Origin: Nymphalis io
Taxonomy: Eukaryota; Arthropoda; Insecta; Lepidoptera; Nymphalidae
NCBI RefSeq assembly: GCF_905147045.1
Contig: NC_065911.1
Span: 806,001 to 870,000 of the forward strand
DNA: 64,000 bases
Direction of reading: 5' to 3'
The position numbers and the translations under genes were made by a program. This document shows, piece by piece, positions 1 through 11,093 of this stretch. Numbering within the stretch: the stretch's first letter is position 1; each line of letters begins with the position of its first letter. A model generated the notes under the pieces. It was not told the DNA's origin, searched no databases, and saw only the letters and a list, made by a program, of their open reading frames with translations.

Positions 1-224
1 TACCTCATCAGATAGAACTTAAACTGAAGCATAAAATAATTTAAGGTAATGTTCATTTCACGTAAAATTCTTATTAAAAGCTGATAACAAGTTTTATTTA
101 TTTTTATTTAAAAAAATAAAGTATAGATGGACAAAGTGCCGTAAGTTGAACAGAAAATATAAAGTGTACAAAATAAAATAACGAAAACAACAATAACTGA
201 ATATACACATGATATACAATAATA

Positions 225-530
225 AAGAAAGCCGAGATGGCCTAGTGGTAAGAACGCGTGAATCTTAACCGATGATCGTGGGTTCAAACCCGGGCAAGCA
301 CCACTGAATTTTCATGTGCTTAATTTGTGTTTATAATTCATCTCGTGCTTAACGGTGAAGGAAAACATCGTGAGGAAACCTGCATGTGTCTAATTTCATT
401 GAAATTCTGCCATATGTGTATTCTACCAACCCGCATTGGAGCAGCGTGGTGGAATAAGCTCCAAACCTTCTCCTCAAAAGGGAGAGGAGGCCTTAGTCCA
501 GCAGTGGGACATTAACAGGCTGTTACTGTG
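225..530 (+). mobile_element. SINE family A, full-length copy with 12-bp TSD
   Basis: This is the reference copy of family A. The head looks like a tRNA gene: an A-box-like 'gatggcctagtggt' at 236-249 and a B-box-like 'gggttcaaaccc' near 281-292, the internal RNA polymerase III promoter layout. A tRNA-unrelated body follows and ends in 'ggctgttactgt'. It is flanked by a perfect 12-bp duplication, 'tatacaataata', at 213-224 and 531-542, which fits LINE-mediated insertion. The body resembles the Metulj SINEs described from Heliconius; that name is from memory and unverified. A 62-codon open frame inside the body is fortuitous, because the same frame is broken in sister copies. Confidence 0.88.
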
Positions 531-531
531 T

Positions 532-884
532 ATACAATAATAGTGTCATAAGTGACATACATTTGGGCGAGGACTTCGTTTGTAGAGTGTGTGGTTGTGA
601 GTTAGTCATTAGTTTTGTACCGAACTAAAACTTCAAAAAATTAAATATTTATGATATTTTTTATCATAATTACATAAATATTTAAATTTTGCCGCTTTTA
701 TGTGGCTTTCCGAAAATATAATACAAATGTCAAATCGCATAACAAATTTATTTAGTTTGAGTGCTTGAGGTTTTTTAAAACCAATTATATTCTCAACTGT
801 AGACAGGTTTATTTTATGTGAATTTTACGTTAAGGACTAAATAAGTATATTAAAGTCAAAATAATGACTGTGCAAATCATGACC
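532..884. other. Non-coding AT-rich stretch
   Basis: No coding frame, repeat head or RNA gene was recognised between the first SINE and the H repeat. The sequence is AT-rich with homopolymer runs. Confidence 0.5.
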
Positions 885-962
885 ACGTGAAACAGTGGCA
901 AGAATGCTGCAGCATGTCCCCGTTTAATCGCATTTCTGAGCGAGAAGTTAACCAGCCTGTTA
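885..962 (+). repeat. Repeat family H, copy 1
   Basis: The segment 'gcaagaatgctgcagcat' followed by 'ccccgtttaatcgca' and 'aaccagcctgt' recurs in diverged form at 8147-8224. The two copies are too short and diverged to assign to a class. Confidence 0.5.
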
Positions 963-1560
963 AAAAGTTTTTTTTTTAATATAAACAAATAAAGTAAAAA
1001 TTCAATTAATGAAATTTTCAGTCAGTATAAATAAATAAACAATAAAGCTTAGGTCAATAAATATGAACTTGTTTGCTCCCAGCCTTATTGTAATGACGTG
1101 TGAAATACGTGTTGATTTTATAGTTGTAATGAACGTATTAATTAAAATAATATCATCGTATTAACATGTTTTATTGGAGCGGGTCAATTTGAATTTATAT
1201 AGCGAGCTTACTGTGCAGCGGTATTCAATTAAATGCTTTAATGGTATAGCGTATATTAACACGACGCCAGCTAATTTTTCATTACGCTCAGTGTGTCGTT
1301 GACTAGCCTCTTCACACATGATATTAATATTGTACTAAAATATATTTTATTAATTACAATAATCTTACAAGATAAATAAACAGTTCTTAACACACAAATT
1401 ACAAATAATACTTGTTCTCTCACTCATTCTCAGGTCTGAGCGGCCTTTTTTAATTCCGAATCGTTGGTAGATTTTTAACAAACAATAATAAAGTGTAATG
1501 CTTTTATTGCTGAATTGAATAAATATTAAATTTACGTCATTTGAACGATTTCAACGCAGT
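963..1560. other. Non-coding AT-rich stretch
   Basis: This stretch is AT-rich with poly(T), taa-rich runs and one short GC patch near 1260. I see no open frame or repeat head in it. Confidence 0.45.
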
Positions 1561-1564
1561 CCGT

Positions 1565-1760
1565 TTTGAAACAGTGCAAGCGAACTTACCATATTGTTAC
1601 AGTCAGCTCACCTGACGCCGAGCCTTGGAAATGCTTCCTCTAGAGTGTGGCTTCCCGTCACCGCACGCAGCCGCTAAGTGCTAATAGTATTAACGGAAGC
1701 GCTTAGCCTAAAATATCACTTACTCGCCTCTCTCGAGATCTACACGACTTAAGGAACGTT
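1565..1760. other. GC-richer island, unexplained
   Basis: This patch of about 200 bp is clearly richer in G+C than its surroundings. Read on the minus strand it contains 'cggcgtcag|gtgagc' (exon/intron boundary at 1612/1611), a good match to a 5' splice donor. A short open minus-strand frame of about 21 codons lies before it (about 1612-1676). The upstream acceptor is weak, so a minus-strand exon is only a possibility; an ancient repeat is equally likely. Confidence 0.25.
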
Positions 1761-2150
1761 CTATCAGATATGATGACTCTATTTTTTAAAAAACCTGACT
1801 CACCCGACCTGACAGTCTGTGTCCAGAAGCACAAAACAATGCACACATTTTGCTTATGTTATGTAGGTGTAGGTACACAAAAATATATTTTAAAAAATTC
1901 ATTTTCCAAAGAATAATAAAGTCTGTATGGAAGTTCGTCATTTATAAAGCTAAAAGTACATTAAGTAGGCTTGCTGTTAATAATATATTGCTGATTATCG
2001 TAATCAACTCGTTGAAGATCAGCCATACTAATTAACCGGAGGTAATTTCTATGCCAGTAGGTCAATCTATCGCTTGTGGAAAAGTCACAAACATGTTACT
2101 GTTTCGTTATGGATACGTAAATAATGATCATTAACTGTTCACTTTCTTGA

Positions 2151-2431
2151 AGGTAGGGCTTTGTTGATATGCGGGCCTGCCCGTCTGGATATGTACCACC
2201 CAATTATCAGATATTTTACCGCTAAGCAGCAAAACTTGCTTAGTATTGTTGCGTTCCGGTTTGAAGGTTAAGTAAGTAACTGTAGGCACAAGGGATATAA
2301 CACCTTAGTTCCTAAGGTTGGTGGCGCATTAACGATGTAAGTAATGGCCAATATTTCTTACAGTCTATGGGCGGTGGTGACCATTTACGGTGGCACAAAT
2401 GCCCGTCCACCTACCTATTTTTAAAAAAAAA
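2151..2431 (+). mobile_element. Repeat family B, diverged copy
   Basis: Family B reads 'gtagggctttg...gcccgtctgg...taccaccca', then 'gttccggtttgaagg', 'ggttggtggcgcatt', 'gggcggtggtgacca' and 'cgtccacctaccta', and ends in an A tail. The oriented A tail and frequent 5' truncation suggest a retroposed SINE or LINE 3' end; no terminal inverted repeats are seen. This copy is diverged and ends in nine A residues. Confidence 0.75.
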
Positions 2432-2738
2432 CTTCACATATCTGCAATAGTTCTTGCGGATTTAGTTTATAATAATTTTATTTGGTTAATGCATTGAAAA
2501 TAAACTAGCGGGCCTGAAATCGTCCTGGGCACAGTCTTCACTCTTGTTCAGGAGAAAGAATGAAGGTTTTTCCACTACACTTACTGTAGGCAAACGTAGT
2601 AAGATGGGATAGTCATGTTTTCCATATGTGTCGAACCGATGTGTTTTGTTAACAGTAGTATCCGCCCGCACGTATGTTCTTTCCTCTACCCGTGACAACT
2701 TGTAATATAATTTCATGATGAACGGTTAAATAGTAATA

Positions 2739-3053
2739 GTACAGTACAGTACAGTAACAGCCTGTAAATGTCCCACTGCTGGGCTAAGGCCTCCTCTCCC
2801 TTTTTTGAGGAGAAGGTTTGGAGCTTATTCCACCACGCTGCTCCAGTGCGGGTTGGTAGAATACACATGTGGCAGAATTTCGATGAAATTAGACACATGC
2901 AGGTTTCCTCACGATGTTTTCCTTCACCGAAAAGCACGAGATGAATTATAAACAGAAATTAAGCACATGTAAATTCAGAGGTGCTTGCCCGGGTTTGAAC
3001 CCACGTTCATCGGTTAAGATTCACGCGTTCTTACCACTGGGCCATCTCGACTT
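2739..3053 (-). mobile_element. SINE family A with 14-bp TSD
   Basis: This is a full-length minus-strand copy, from the body end 'acagtaacagcctg' to the tRNA head 'gccatctcgac'. A perfect 14-bp duplication 'gttaaatagtaata' lies at 2725-2738 and 3064-3077, with a short unmatched piece next to the head. The short 'acagt' repeats at 2738-2755 are the expanded SINE tail. Confidence 0.85.
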
Positions 3054-3078
3054 GTAATAAATTGTTAAATAGTAATAA

Positions 3079-3128
3079 CAAACAAACAACTCACTCACTT
3101 TTATGTTTATAATACTAGGTAGGTCCGT
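3079..3128. repeat. Terminus-like fragment of a dispersed element
   Basis: The string 'aacaaacaaacaactcactcac' cut short by 'ttataatactaggtagg' matches the ends seen at 7648-7735 and 61305-61400. Such ends are common on non-autonomous lepidopteran elements. No full element is visible here. Confidence 0.4.
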
Positions 3129-3183
3129 CTTAAAAAGGAACACAAAATATCAATAATTTTAATGATTTCTAAATCAAAAGAAT

Positions 3184-3473
3184 ATTTTTTTTTTATAGAA
3201 TAGGAAGGTGGACGAGCATATGGGCCACCTAATGGTAAGTGGTCACCAAACGCCCTTAGACATTGGCATTGTAAGAAATGTCAACCATCGCTTATAGCCA
3301 ATGCGCCACCAACCTTGGGAACTAAGATTTTATGTCCCTTGTGCCTGTAATTATACTGGCTCACTCACCCTTCAAACCGGAACAAGTATTGCTGTTTTGC
3401 GGTAGAATATCTGATGAATGGGTGGTACCTACCCAGACGAGCTTGCACAAAGCCCTACCACCAGTAAAGCCCT
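3184..3473 (-). mobile_element. Repeat family B, near-complete copy
   Basis: The copy begins with the poly(T) complement of the A tail and runs to 'ccctaccaccag'. A 10-bp gap removes the segment between 'ggaaca' and 'agtattgctg' that other copies retain. Confidence 0.8.
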
Positions 3474-3479
3474 ACCAAT

Positions 3480-4255
3480 ATATTTGATACAAAAATTATA
3501 GGCTATAATTAATGTCCTACATATTTGTAATAACTAGTAGACTTCTCATTTTTGATAGTTTGAAGAAAACATATTATATTCTTTTGTATTTTTCAAACGT
3601 TTTTTTTTAAATTGAGAACAACTAATCTAGTCCATTTGAATTATCAAACAAAAAACTAAAACTATATAAATAATATTCATTTATCATGTTTGAAAACGTA
3701 CGTATAAAAATATTTAAAGAGTAAAACATACACTCTATGACCTCAGCCCGAGCTGATCATCAGAACATGACAACAGCTATTCCTTTGATCACATTGCAAT
3801 AGAAGTTCTAAAGCAATACGAGCAAATTCAGAAGCGATAAGCCGATACGGTATCGTTGAGGTAACTTTATCTACAAGTGCAGTTATAACAATAGGAATGA
3901 CAGTATTGTGTGCTGCTCGAATGGTTTTGCTTACTCGGTACCGTATTATACCGCTTTATTCAAGTAAATAATGTACACAATAATGTTCATGAATAGTTTT
4001 TGAGTATTTTAATTTTAGAACGGATTATGGAAAGCTTCGTTACTTTAATATTCGGTTCTATAAAATAATTTTAAAGATATTTACTCACCAGAGACTATAT
4101 TTTTTTTAAGAAATACATAAAATAAACAGAATATTATGTATGTGAAAAAAGCGTTGATTTTCGCTCATTTAGCTTTAGTGGTAGCTTTACATTTAATTTA
4201 ATCTTGTGCAAACGCCTCGAGCTAGGAGAGGAGCCCATTTAAATAAAGTATATTA
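3480..4255. other. Non-coding spacer before the RTE LINE
   Basis: This stretch holds a mildly GC-richer patch at 3735-3955 containing the small palindrome 'cgatacggtatcg'. A donor-like 'gag|gtaact' follows that patch. No frame stays open through it, so no exon is called. Confidence 0.4.
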
Positions 4256-4269
4256 TTTTGATTAATTTT

Positions 4270-6230
4270 GAAAAAAATGGTCTGGTGCGTGTCATCCGCG
4301 AGGTAGGCCAAAATTACTTTCGACAAAAGAGCAATCGACGTAAGTCGAAGCTCTCAGGTGAAACTCTGAACGAGATGACGAGGAGATGAGAACAGCAGAA
4401 CATGACGCCATCTGAGTGTCAGACACTTAACAGGAAGGTTAAAAAACTAATAAGGCGTGACACAAGACGAGCGAATACCCGGAATATTGAAGATGCTGTA
4501 GCACTCAATAGGGGCTCAAAGGTTCTTGAAAAGTCACATACCTCCTGTTGTCACCTGACAAAACTCAGAACCATACAAGGCACAACCGTCACCTCAAAAC
4601 CAGAGTTTCTAGCTGAAGTCGAAAAGTACTATGGCGATTTATACTCATCACGAGTACCTCCACCTGAGTCCCACAGTGCGGATGACCCACGAGCCAGACT
4701 AACACGCCATCTATCAGACGATCTTCCCGACATCGATTTGGGTGAGATTAGGATTGCTCTCGGGCAACTTGGAAACAACAAGGCTCCAGGAGATGACGGA
4801 ATTACCTCAGAGCTTCTCAAAGCAGGAGGCACACCAGTTCTGAGAGAGCTGGCTAACATCTTTAATTCCGTCCTCCACAATGGTATAACACCGAAGACAT
4901 GGAGCAGAAGTGTGGTGGTGCTGTTTTTCAAGAAGGGCGATAAAGCTCCTTTGAAAAACTACCGACCCATTTCACTTTTAAGCCATGTTTACAAATTGTT
5001 TTCGAGGGTAATCACGAATCGTCTTGCCCGAAAATTCGATGACTTCCAACCCGTGGAACTGGCTGGGTTTCGAAAAGGCTTCAGTACCGTAGACCACATA
5101 CACACACTAAGGCAAATAATACAGAAGACCGAGGAATATAATCAGCTTCTATGCCTAGCGTTTGTGGACTACGAAAAAGCCTTCGATACCATCGAGACCT
5201 GGGCTGTTCTCGAATCCATGCAGAGATGCCTAATTGACTGTCGGTATGTCCAGGTGGTGAAGTGTTTGTACGAAGCCGCAACCATGACCGCCCAAGTACA
5301 AGATCAGAGCACAAGACCAATCCAATTGCATCGCGGTTTAAGACAGGGAGATGTAATATCACCGAAACTCTTTACCAATGCATTGGAGGACGTCTTCAAG
5401 ACGCTCGATTGGAACGGACGCGGCATTAATATAAATAGCCAACACATTACACATCTGCGATTTGCCGATGACATTGTCATCATGGCGGAGACTCTGCAGG
5501 ATTTGGAAGATATGCTAAACAGCCATTCTTCAAGACAAGTAGGTCTCGGGATAAACATTGAAAAGACCAAAATTATGGCAAACCCTCATGTATCCCCGAG
5601 ACCAGTGGTCGTAAATGGCTCTCCACTTGCAGTTGTGCAGGAATATATCTACCTGGGCCAAACTATGCTACTTGGCCGGCACAACTTTGAGAAGGAGGCT
5701 AAAAGAAGAATACGTTTGGGCTGGGCGGCATTCGAGAGGTTACGTCATATTTTTGAATCGTCGATCCCATAGTCGCTTAAGACCAGGGTCTTCAATCAGT
5801 GCGTCCTACCTGTAATGACTTACGGTGCCGAAACGTGGACACTTACCGTAGGACTGGTCCACAAATTTAGGGTCGCTCAGCGAGCAATGGAACGTGCGAT
5901 GCTTGGGGTTTCTCTGGCAGATAAAATCCGAAATGAGGACATTCCCCAGAGAACTAAAGTCACCGACATCGCGCTTAGAATTAGCTCGCTGAAGTGGAAG
6001 TGGGCTGGTCATGTCTCCAGGCGCATTGATGGCCGATGGAGCTGACACGTGTTGGAGTGGAGACCACGCTTAGGCAAACGTAGTGTAGGACGCCCTGTGA
6101 CAAGAGGGGCCGACGATTTAAAAAAGGTGGCAGGCTCGGGATGGATGCGGACTGCCCAAGATCGGGATGGTTGGCGTTCTATGGGGGAGGCTTTCGTCCA
6201 GCAGTGGACGGCAAAAGGCTGAAAAAAAAT
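4270..6230 (+). mobile_element. RTE-clade LINE, 5'-truncated copy with 14-bp TSD
   Basis: A 1.96-kb retrotransposon copy sits between perfect 14-bp duplications 'ttttgattaatttt' at 4256-4269 and 6231-6244. It ends 'gtccagcagtggacggcaa' plus an A run, the typical 3' end of lepidopteran RTE elements. The endonuclease half of the polyprotein is missing, which fits 5' truncation during target-primed reverse transcription. The intact TSD and single unbroken phase suggest an insertion that is not very old. Confidence 0.9.
4318..6222 (+). pseudogene. RTE reverse transcriptase, three in-frame stops
   Basis: Retrotransposon polymerase: it would copy element RNA into DNA at a nicked target. One reading frame runs from about 4318 to the natural stop TGA at 6220-6222. 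It is broken only by TGA 4387-4389, TAG 5770-5772 and TGA 6043-6045, with no frameshift. Counting from the Met at 4402, the RT palm motifs are visible: 'NYRPISLL', 'FVDYEKAFD' (residues 254-262, first catalytic Asp), 'LRQGDVISP' and the 'FADD' catalytic box at 354-357. The thumb and C-terminal part continues after the TAG with 'MTYGAETW' and 'WAGHVSRR', and ends 'GEAFVQQWTAKG'. These are diagnostic of the RTE clade. All catalytic residues are kept but no endonuclease domain is present, so the copy is not autonomous. Confidence 0.9.
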
Positions 6231-6245
6231 TTTTGATTAATTTTT

Positions 6246-6401
6246 ACCGCACTATGAAATTACACCATTATAGAAAATATTACTTTAAGTAGTCGTTTTA
6301 ACATTTACAATCCAAATATATAACCTTAATAATATTGGAATTTACCGACAGTTGAATTAATGTGTATTACGTATACTGATATTACGATCATCCTTTAAGA
6401 G
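6246..6401. other. AT-rich spacer
   Basis: There are no features between the LINE target-site duplication and the next candidate coding remnant. Confidence 0.4.
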
Positions 6402-6644
6402 TTATATATTCGAGTATGATATATAGCGTATAAGTGCTGGATGCGTCGTTAACCGTTCAACAGACACATACAAAATCCCATTAAGACAATCAACGCAAGC
6501 GCTCCACAACTCGGTTGCGGAAGTGGGCCATTCGTCTCGGGCATTATGTGGCCAAATTGAGTTTTTCTTCGCAATGAAGACACGACGTCGCTCGACCTTG
6601 GCACTAAACCAAATCACTACGCTTTTGTTCTTATATGGTAACAA
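6402..6644 (-). pseudogene. Possible Tc1/mariner transposase C-terminal remnant
   Basis: An 80-codon minus-strand frame includes 'PTSATELWSACVDCLNGI' followed by 'ERLTTHPALIRYI'. The spacing 'P.....LW.......I......L...P' recalls the end of Tc1-type transposases, where a Leu-Trp pair precedes an 'SMPRR'-like segment. The match is by pattern only and key arginines are absent. The catalytic DDE region is not present. It could also be a chance frame in a GC-richer patch. Confidence 0.25.
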
Positions 6645-7392
6645 TTTATATTATTAAATGATCCGGTTTCACTCACGCCATTTATCGAAGGATTCTCCAC
6701 ATGTTTCGAGACGAACTCGAGAAACATTCAAGATCACATCCTGAATTGTTAATTCAAATTTCTTCCCCCAATATAAAATAAAATAATATTACTTGACTAT
6801 TTTTATTCAAAGTAGAAACCAACAGAAAATATCTCGATCTGATATGATCCGGCGAATGACACAAATAGATATTCGTTTCTATAATCATTGTTTTCAGTTT
6901 TTAAAATTTGATAGAAACAGCCAGGAAGAGGTCTTGTTATTCTACCATCTATGAACTGATTAATTGTATAATAACGTTTTGCACACAAGGGTTATTTTAC
7001 ATTTTTTTTATTTAGCAATAGAGGCAATTTAAGTGGTTCTGGGAATCTTTTGTGCAACCTTATACAGCGACCCACAGTAGCTACTAATTCTACGCCGTCG
7101 AGTAAGCCTCCAAAGTGATTTTCGAACCTCTCAATCAAATCAAAATATACATTAATCAAGTATACTTACAGGCACCTTCGAATCTTCATTAAACAGAATT
7201 AAATTAAATTTTAAGTCACCACCGTTTCGTAATATTCTACTTAAAAGAACCGGCAATGGTCTCGGTAGTCAATTTTCAACGATTAAATAACATAGGTACA
7301 TTTATTACTACATTCTGCCTGCAGCTTTGCACGCGTATATTTTTTAGAAAGCATATGTATTTTTCAACTTTTGACAATGTGTATGCAAAATT
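6645..7392. other. Non-coding spacer
   Basis: AT-rich sequence. The short frames on both strands have no recognisable motifs and no splice context. Confidence 0.4.
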
Positions 7393-7646
7393 TAGGCCCA
7401 TCTGTGTGGGTACCATCCACTCATCAACCATTCTGCTCCTAAGCAACAATACTAAGTATTGTTGCGTTCCGGTTTGAAGGGTGAGTGACCCAGTGTAACA
7501 ACAGGCAAATCTTCGTTCCTAAGATTGATGGCGCATTGGCAATGAAAGTTATTGTTATTATTTCTTACATCGCTATGGGCGGTGGTGACTACTTGCCATC
7601 AGATGTTCCATTTGGTCTCATTTTCCTATAACATAAAAAAAAATTA
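7393..7646 (+). mobile_element. Repeat family B, diverged copy
   Basis: The copy runs from 'cccatctgtgtgggtaccat' to 'cctataacat' plus an A tail. It has a short deletion of the 'cataacatcttag' segment. Confidence 0.7.
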
Positions 7647-7647
7647 T

Positions 7648-7735
7648 GAAGATCGGTTGAGTAGTTAAAACGTTAACGCGTAACATGCAAACACATAAAC
7701 AAACTCACTTTCTCATTTATAATATAAGTAAGGAA
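7648..7735. repeat. Terminus-like fragment of a dispersed element
   Basis: The fragment contains 'gatcggttgagtagtta', then 'aaacaaactcactt' and 'tttataatataagtaagg'. The same order occurs at 61340-61395. It directly abuts the A tail of the B copy. Confidence 0.45.
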
Positions 7736-7739
7736 ATAT

Positions 7740-8146
7740 AATTAAACCATTATATAAGCCGCATAAAAGCAACGTATACGAACTTCATTATTTACAATAA
7801 AAATCTTACTAACAATAATGTATCGTTTGGTAGCAATAATTATACATTTTCCTATATTTTTGTTGTTTAACAATAAAGTGTTAAGCTTTTTAATGGAACC
7901 ATAAACGTGACCAAGACTTTAAGCCGGAGAAATTCACACGTTTTTCAGTTGCGATTTTCGAATTATAAAAGATTGATATAAACGATTTTATTTTTCCTAT
8001 TTTAAGGTTTTATTTATAAATTAATAATGATATTGTTTTTACTGTAATTAATAATATTGTTTTTACATAACAGCTATTTACATTTACAAATAAAATAAGT
8101 ATTGACAAATCAAAAATATAAATATTATGATATTGGAATGAGGCGC
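7740..8146. other. Non-coding AT-rich stretch
   Basis: Nothing beyond simple AT-rich sequence was recognised. Confidence 0.4.
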
Positions 8147-8224
8147 GAATGCTAGCAGCATTTCCCCGTTGAATCGCAATTTAAAATTCTCAGGGCGAAA
8201 AATGAACCAGCCCTTCTGTCACTA
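8147..8224 (+). repeat. Repeat family H, copy 2
   Basis: The segment 'gcgaatgctagcagcattt' then 'ccccgttgaatcgca' and 'aaccagccc' aligns with 885-962. Confidence 0.5.
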
Positions 8225-8407
8225 GTGGAGGAAATAAAACACATTGTTATTTATTATGGTTTAGATATAACCATTATTAATAATTATTTAAATAATCCAA
8301 AGCGCCACTTTTCTATCAATTTTATTATTTAATTATCTCGTTGTTCGTCAATAACTATGTAAAACGGATTTCCTTTTTTAAATTATATAATATAGCTGAG
8401 CCGAAAA

Positions 8408-8531
8408 ACGCGAGATACCCTAGAGGTTAGAATTCGTGAATTTTAACCAAAGCGTGCGGGTTCAAACTCGGGTAAGCACAATCGAGTTTTATGTGCTGAA
8501 TTTGTGTTTATTATTCATTTGGTGCTTGGCG
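8408..8531 (+). mobile_element. SINE family A, head only
   Basis: The tRNA-like head and the first part of the body are kept, from 'gagataccctagaggtta' through 'gggttcaaactcggg' to 'ttcatttggtgcttgg'. The copy stops abruptly next to the poly(T) of the LINE fragment at 8538, so that insertion may have replaced the rest. Confidence 0.65.
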
Positions 8532-8537
8532 AAGTAT

Positions 8538-8705
8538 ATTTTTTTTATAATTAATAGGCCAGCGTTTGACCGTTGACTTGCCTGATGTTAAGCATCGACA
8601 CGGTCTTGGATGTAGCACGCTTACCTATAAGATACCTGTTTACTCTGGATTTGAAGACACCAACATCAGGAAATACGGATACGGACGAAGGAAAACTATA
8701 ATCGA
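8538..8705 (-). pseudogene. LINE ORF2 C-terminal fragment with A tail
   Basis: On the minus strand the frame reads 'FPDVGVFKSRVNRYLIGKR' before a stop and a run of A residues (poly(T) on the + strand at 8540-8547). The pattern 'D.GvFKsRVNRyL.G.r' is the conserved C-terminus of many lepidopteran non-LTR retrotransposon polyproteins. Only the last 50-60 codons are present, so it is a heavily 5'-truncated insertion. Confidence 0.6.
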
Positions 8706-8709
8706 TATC

Positions 8710-9195
8710 TTATATCTTCTATTCTATCTTATGTAATATGTATTTTTGTAAATCAAATTGCACCATTTCACACGTAAGATACGAATATGTTCTATAGAAT
8801 TGCACTTTTATATAATTAAATCTATTAAACGTCGCAGAACCTAAGCACAGTAATGAATTGTATGCATAAATATATTATGATAAGGCACAGGCGAGCGATA
8901 ACGCCTGCTTAGACTTCAGCGCGCTATTAGGAACGCTGCCACGACTAGCGCTATGAAAATGGAACCTACTTTAATAAATTCGTTTTTTATTGGCAGCCCA
9001 CGCCACAAGCTGAAGGCTCTTGTATAATAGTTGGTGAATTGATGCTTGCAAAATGCGCTTATAGTTTTAAGGTTGGCTAAAGTTGTAGATGCATTTAAAA
9101 TTCTCTAAAAGTTTTATAAATTCTTGTTGATTTCTCATAATATTACGCATTAATATATACTTATTATAGATTTTAGTAATCATTAAAAATAAAGT
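8710..9195. other. Non-coding spacer
   Basis: A GC-richer patch at 8885-9030 has no long open frame. The rest is AT-rich. Confidence 0.35.
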
Positions 9196-9198
9196 AAT

Positions 9199-9455
9199 GG
9201 TCGTAATAGCCTGTAAATGTCCCACTGATGGGCTAATATCTCCTCTCTTTTAGAGGAACAGTCTTGGTGCTCACTCCAACATGATTCTTCAATTTATGTT
9301 GGTGGATACCTGTGGCAAGTTTTTATTCGATCCAAGTTTCCTTATGATGTTTTTCTTTACCGCTGAGCACGAGATAAGTTATAAACGCAAATCAAGCATA
9401 TGAAAGTTCAATGGTACTTAGCCGGGTTTGAACTCCGAATCATCGGCCATGATTA
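9199..9455 (-). mobile_element. SINE family A, old copy
   Basis: A complete but strongly diverged minus-strand copy: 'agcctgtaaatgtcccactg' through 'tttccttatgatgttttt' to 'gccgggtttgaactccg'. The last bases of the tRNA head are lost. Confidence 0.65.
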
Positions 9456-9519
9456 ATTTATTTTAATCACTTGTAAAAGAATCTTATAAAATAAATAATA
9501 ATTTGCTTATTTATTTTTA

Positions 9520-9695
9520 AATGTAATATAATGGTTAGAACAAGTGATCCTAACCGAAAATCGAAGCTTCAAAGGTGTTAACTGAAATTCTGCCATGTCT
9601 ATATTCACCAACTCGCATTAATACTGCATGGTGAAATATGCTCTAAGCCTATTCTTAATATGAGAGGAGTATGTTCAGCAGTGGGACATTTAGAG
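9520..9695 (+). mobile_element. SINE family A, internally deleted
   Basis: A head remnant with 'aatggttagaacaagtgatcc' is joined directly to the body end 'tgaaattctgccatg' through 'cagcagtgggacattta'. About 100 bp of the middle are missing. It lies in opposite orientation to the copy just upstream. Confidence 0.6.
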
Positions 9696-9863
9696 TAGTT
9701 CGATTACATGTTTTAAATTTTCTTATTGTAATTATTGATTGGCGGCACAATGGTGGATTTTTTACGGCGTATGAGCTTTCCAGTTTAGGTGTCATCCGCT
9801 TACCTATATTATAAAAAAAGTGAAATATTGCAGTCATATTTTATTCAAAGTAAAATATGATGA

Positions 9864-10105
9864 TGATTCCTCCTGAATGGGCCCCGGCGGAGACTAGCCG
9901 AATTCTATTACGTTCATAATCCAACGGGACAGCACCACGACACGACTGAAAAGTGTTCACGTGGAGATCCAACAGCTTTACGTGTTTTCCGAGGCAAGGA
10001 AGTGTAATCACTCCAACTATCTCCAAGCTACTGAGTTTTTTCACACATATTAAGCCCAGAACCTCGAGTTCTGCTCTAAATTAGCAACTAGAATATTCAA
10101 CGTTC
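9864..10105 (-). mobile_element. Repeat family C, copy 1
   Basis: The copy matches the family C order 'ggcggagactagcc', 'tccaacgggacagcacc', 'acgtgttttccgaggcaa' and 'ctactgagttttttc', ending in 'cccagaacctcgagttc'. I recall related elements ending in a tRNA-like head in reverse complement, so the minus strand is taken as the transcribed strand. Here the head is barely recognisable. Confidence 0.55.
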
Positions 10106-10898
10106 CACACGAGGATAAAATAATACAAAATATATTCCATTTAACTAGTTCAGAAATAATGGCTTCGTACACTCAAGTCTAAGTTTCGATGTTCCGTTAA
10201 AAGCTTCTCGTCATATTTCCTCGTGTATTCGTTTCGTTTTCAAACGACCGTGTAACGAAGACCAGACATTAATTAATAAACTAAGAAAATATCTATGTTG
10301 TTTCGGGATACAAACATTGGCTTTGAAACTTGATAGTTGATGTTACATTAATTGAGTGTTTTGTCTGCGAATGTATTGTTTGTTATTTCTAGTATTATTA
10401 GTGATTAGTTTATGTTTGTCGATCCCCCTTAACATTGGAAATTTTGTAATGTTATTTCTAGACATAGGTTGTATGTGTGCTTTACGACACACGGCACACA
10501 CACATACGTTTTTTATATCATTCAGCGTATGTTAGGGAATCATTTGACAATTATTATTTTATACAAAACTGAACATATTAAAATGTATGTAATTACTATT
10601 TGGTGTTTAAGAAATCCTGCCTTCGTACGGGTGAAATAATATGCTTTTTTCATGAAATACAATCCTGGAACCCGGTCGTAGCACCACAGTAGCCCTGCCA
10701 CTTAGGATGACTTCACATACGCGCAGAACAATCATATTATATATAAAGATAATGAGCATCAATAATTTATAGATCAGGTTTTATTGACGAGATTATTGAA
10801 TAGATAAAATGACAGCACCTATGGCACTTATTGCAATGTATACTTCAAAGTATACAAGTATAAGTCATACATGACGCAGGCACCACGGTACACAAAAC

Positions 10899-10900
<2 letters not shown>
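10106..10900. other. Non-coding spacer
   Basis: AT-rich sequence with short CA/TA runs near 10490. No frame, splice pair or repeat head was identified. Confidence 0.4.

Positions 10901-10934
<34 letters not shown>
10901..10934. repeat. (TA)n microsatellite
   Basis: An uninterrupted TA run of about 30 bp lies directly at the tail end of the neighbouring family B copy. Such runs can grow from retroposon A tails. Confidence 0.9.
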
Positions 10935-10939
<5 letters not shown>

Positions 10940-11093
10940 ACAGGTAGGCGGACGAGCATATAGACCATCTGATGGTAAGTGGACACCAACGTCCATAGAC
11001 ATTAGCATTGTAAAAAATGTTAACCATCGTTTACAACGCCAATGCACCACCAACCTCGGGAACCAAGATGTTATGTCCCTTGTGATATGCAAG
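10935..11093 (-). mobile_element. Repeat family B, 5'-truncated
   Basis: Only the half next to the A tail is present, from 'taggcggacgagcatat' to 'gttatgtcccttgtg'. The A tail itself has been replaced by the TA run. Confidence 0.75.

Noticed and set aside
327..515. Open frames of 60-110 codons within family A SINEs (also near 2713, 35318, 37569, 47281, 59381 and 62927)
   Set aside because: They share the same peptide words because they are the same repeat; the frame is broken in other copies and there is no coding role for this SINE body.
1565..1760. A minus-strand exon ending at the good donor near 1611
   Set aside because: The only open frame is about 21 codons and its acceptor is weak; it is listed only as an unexplained GC-rich island.
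4629..5570. Minus-strand frames of 88-100 codons opposite the RTE polymerase
   Set aside because: They are antisense shadows of the RT frame, with no motifs of their own.
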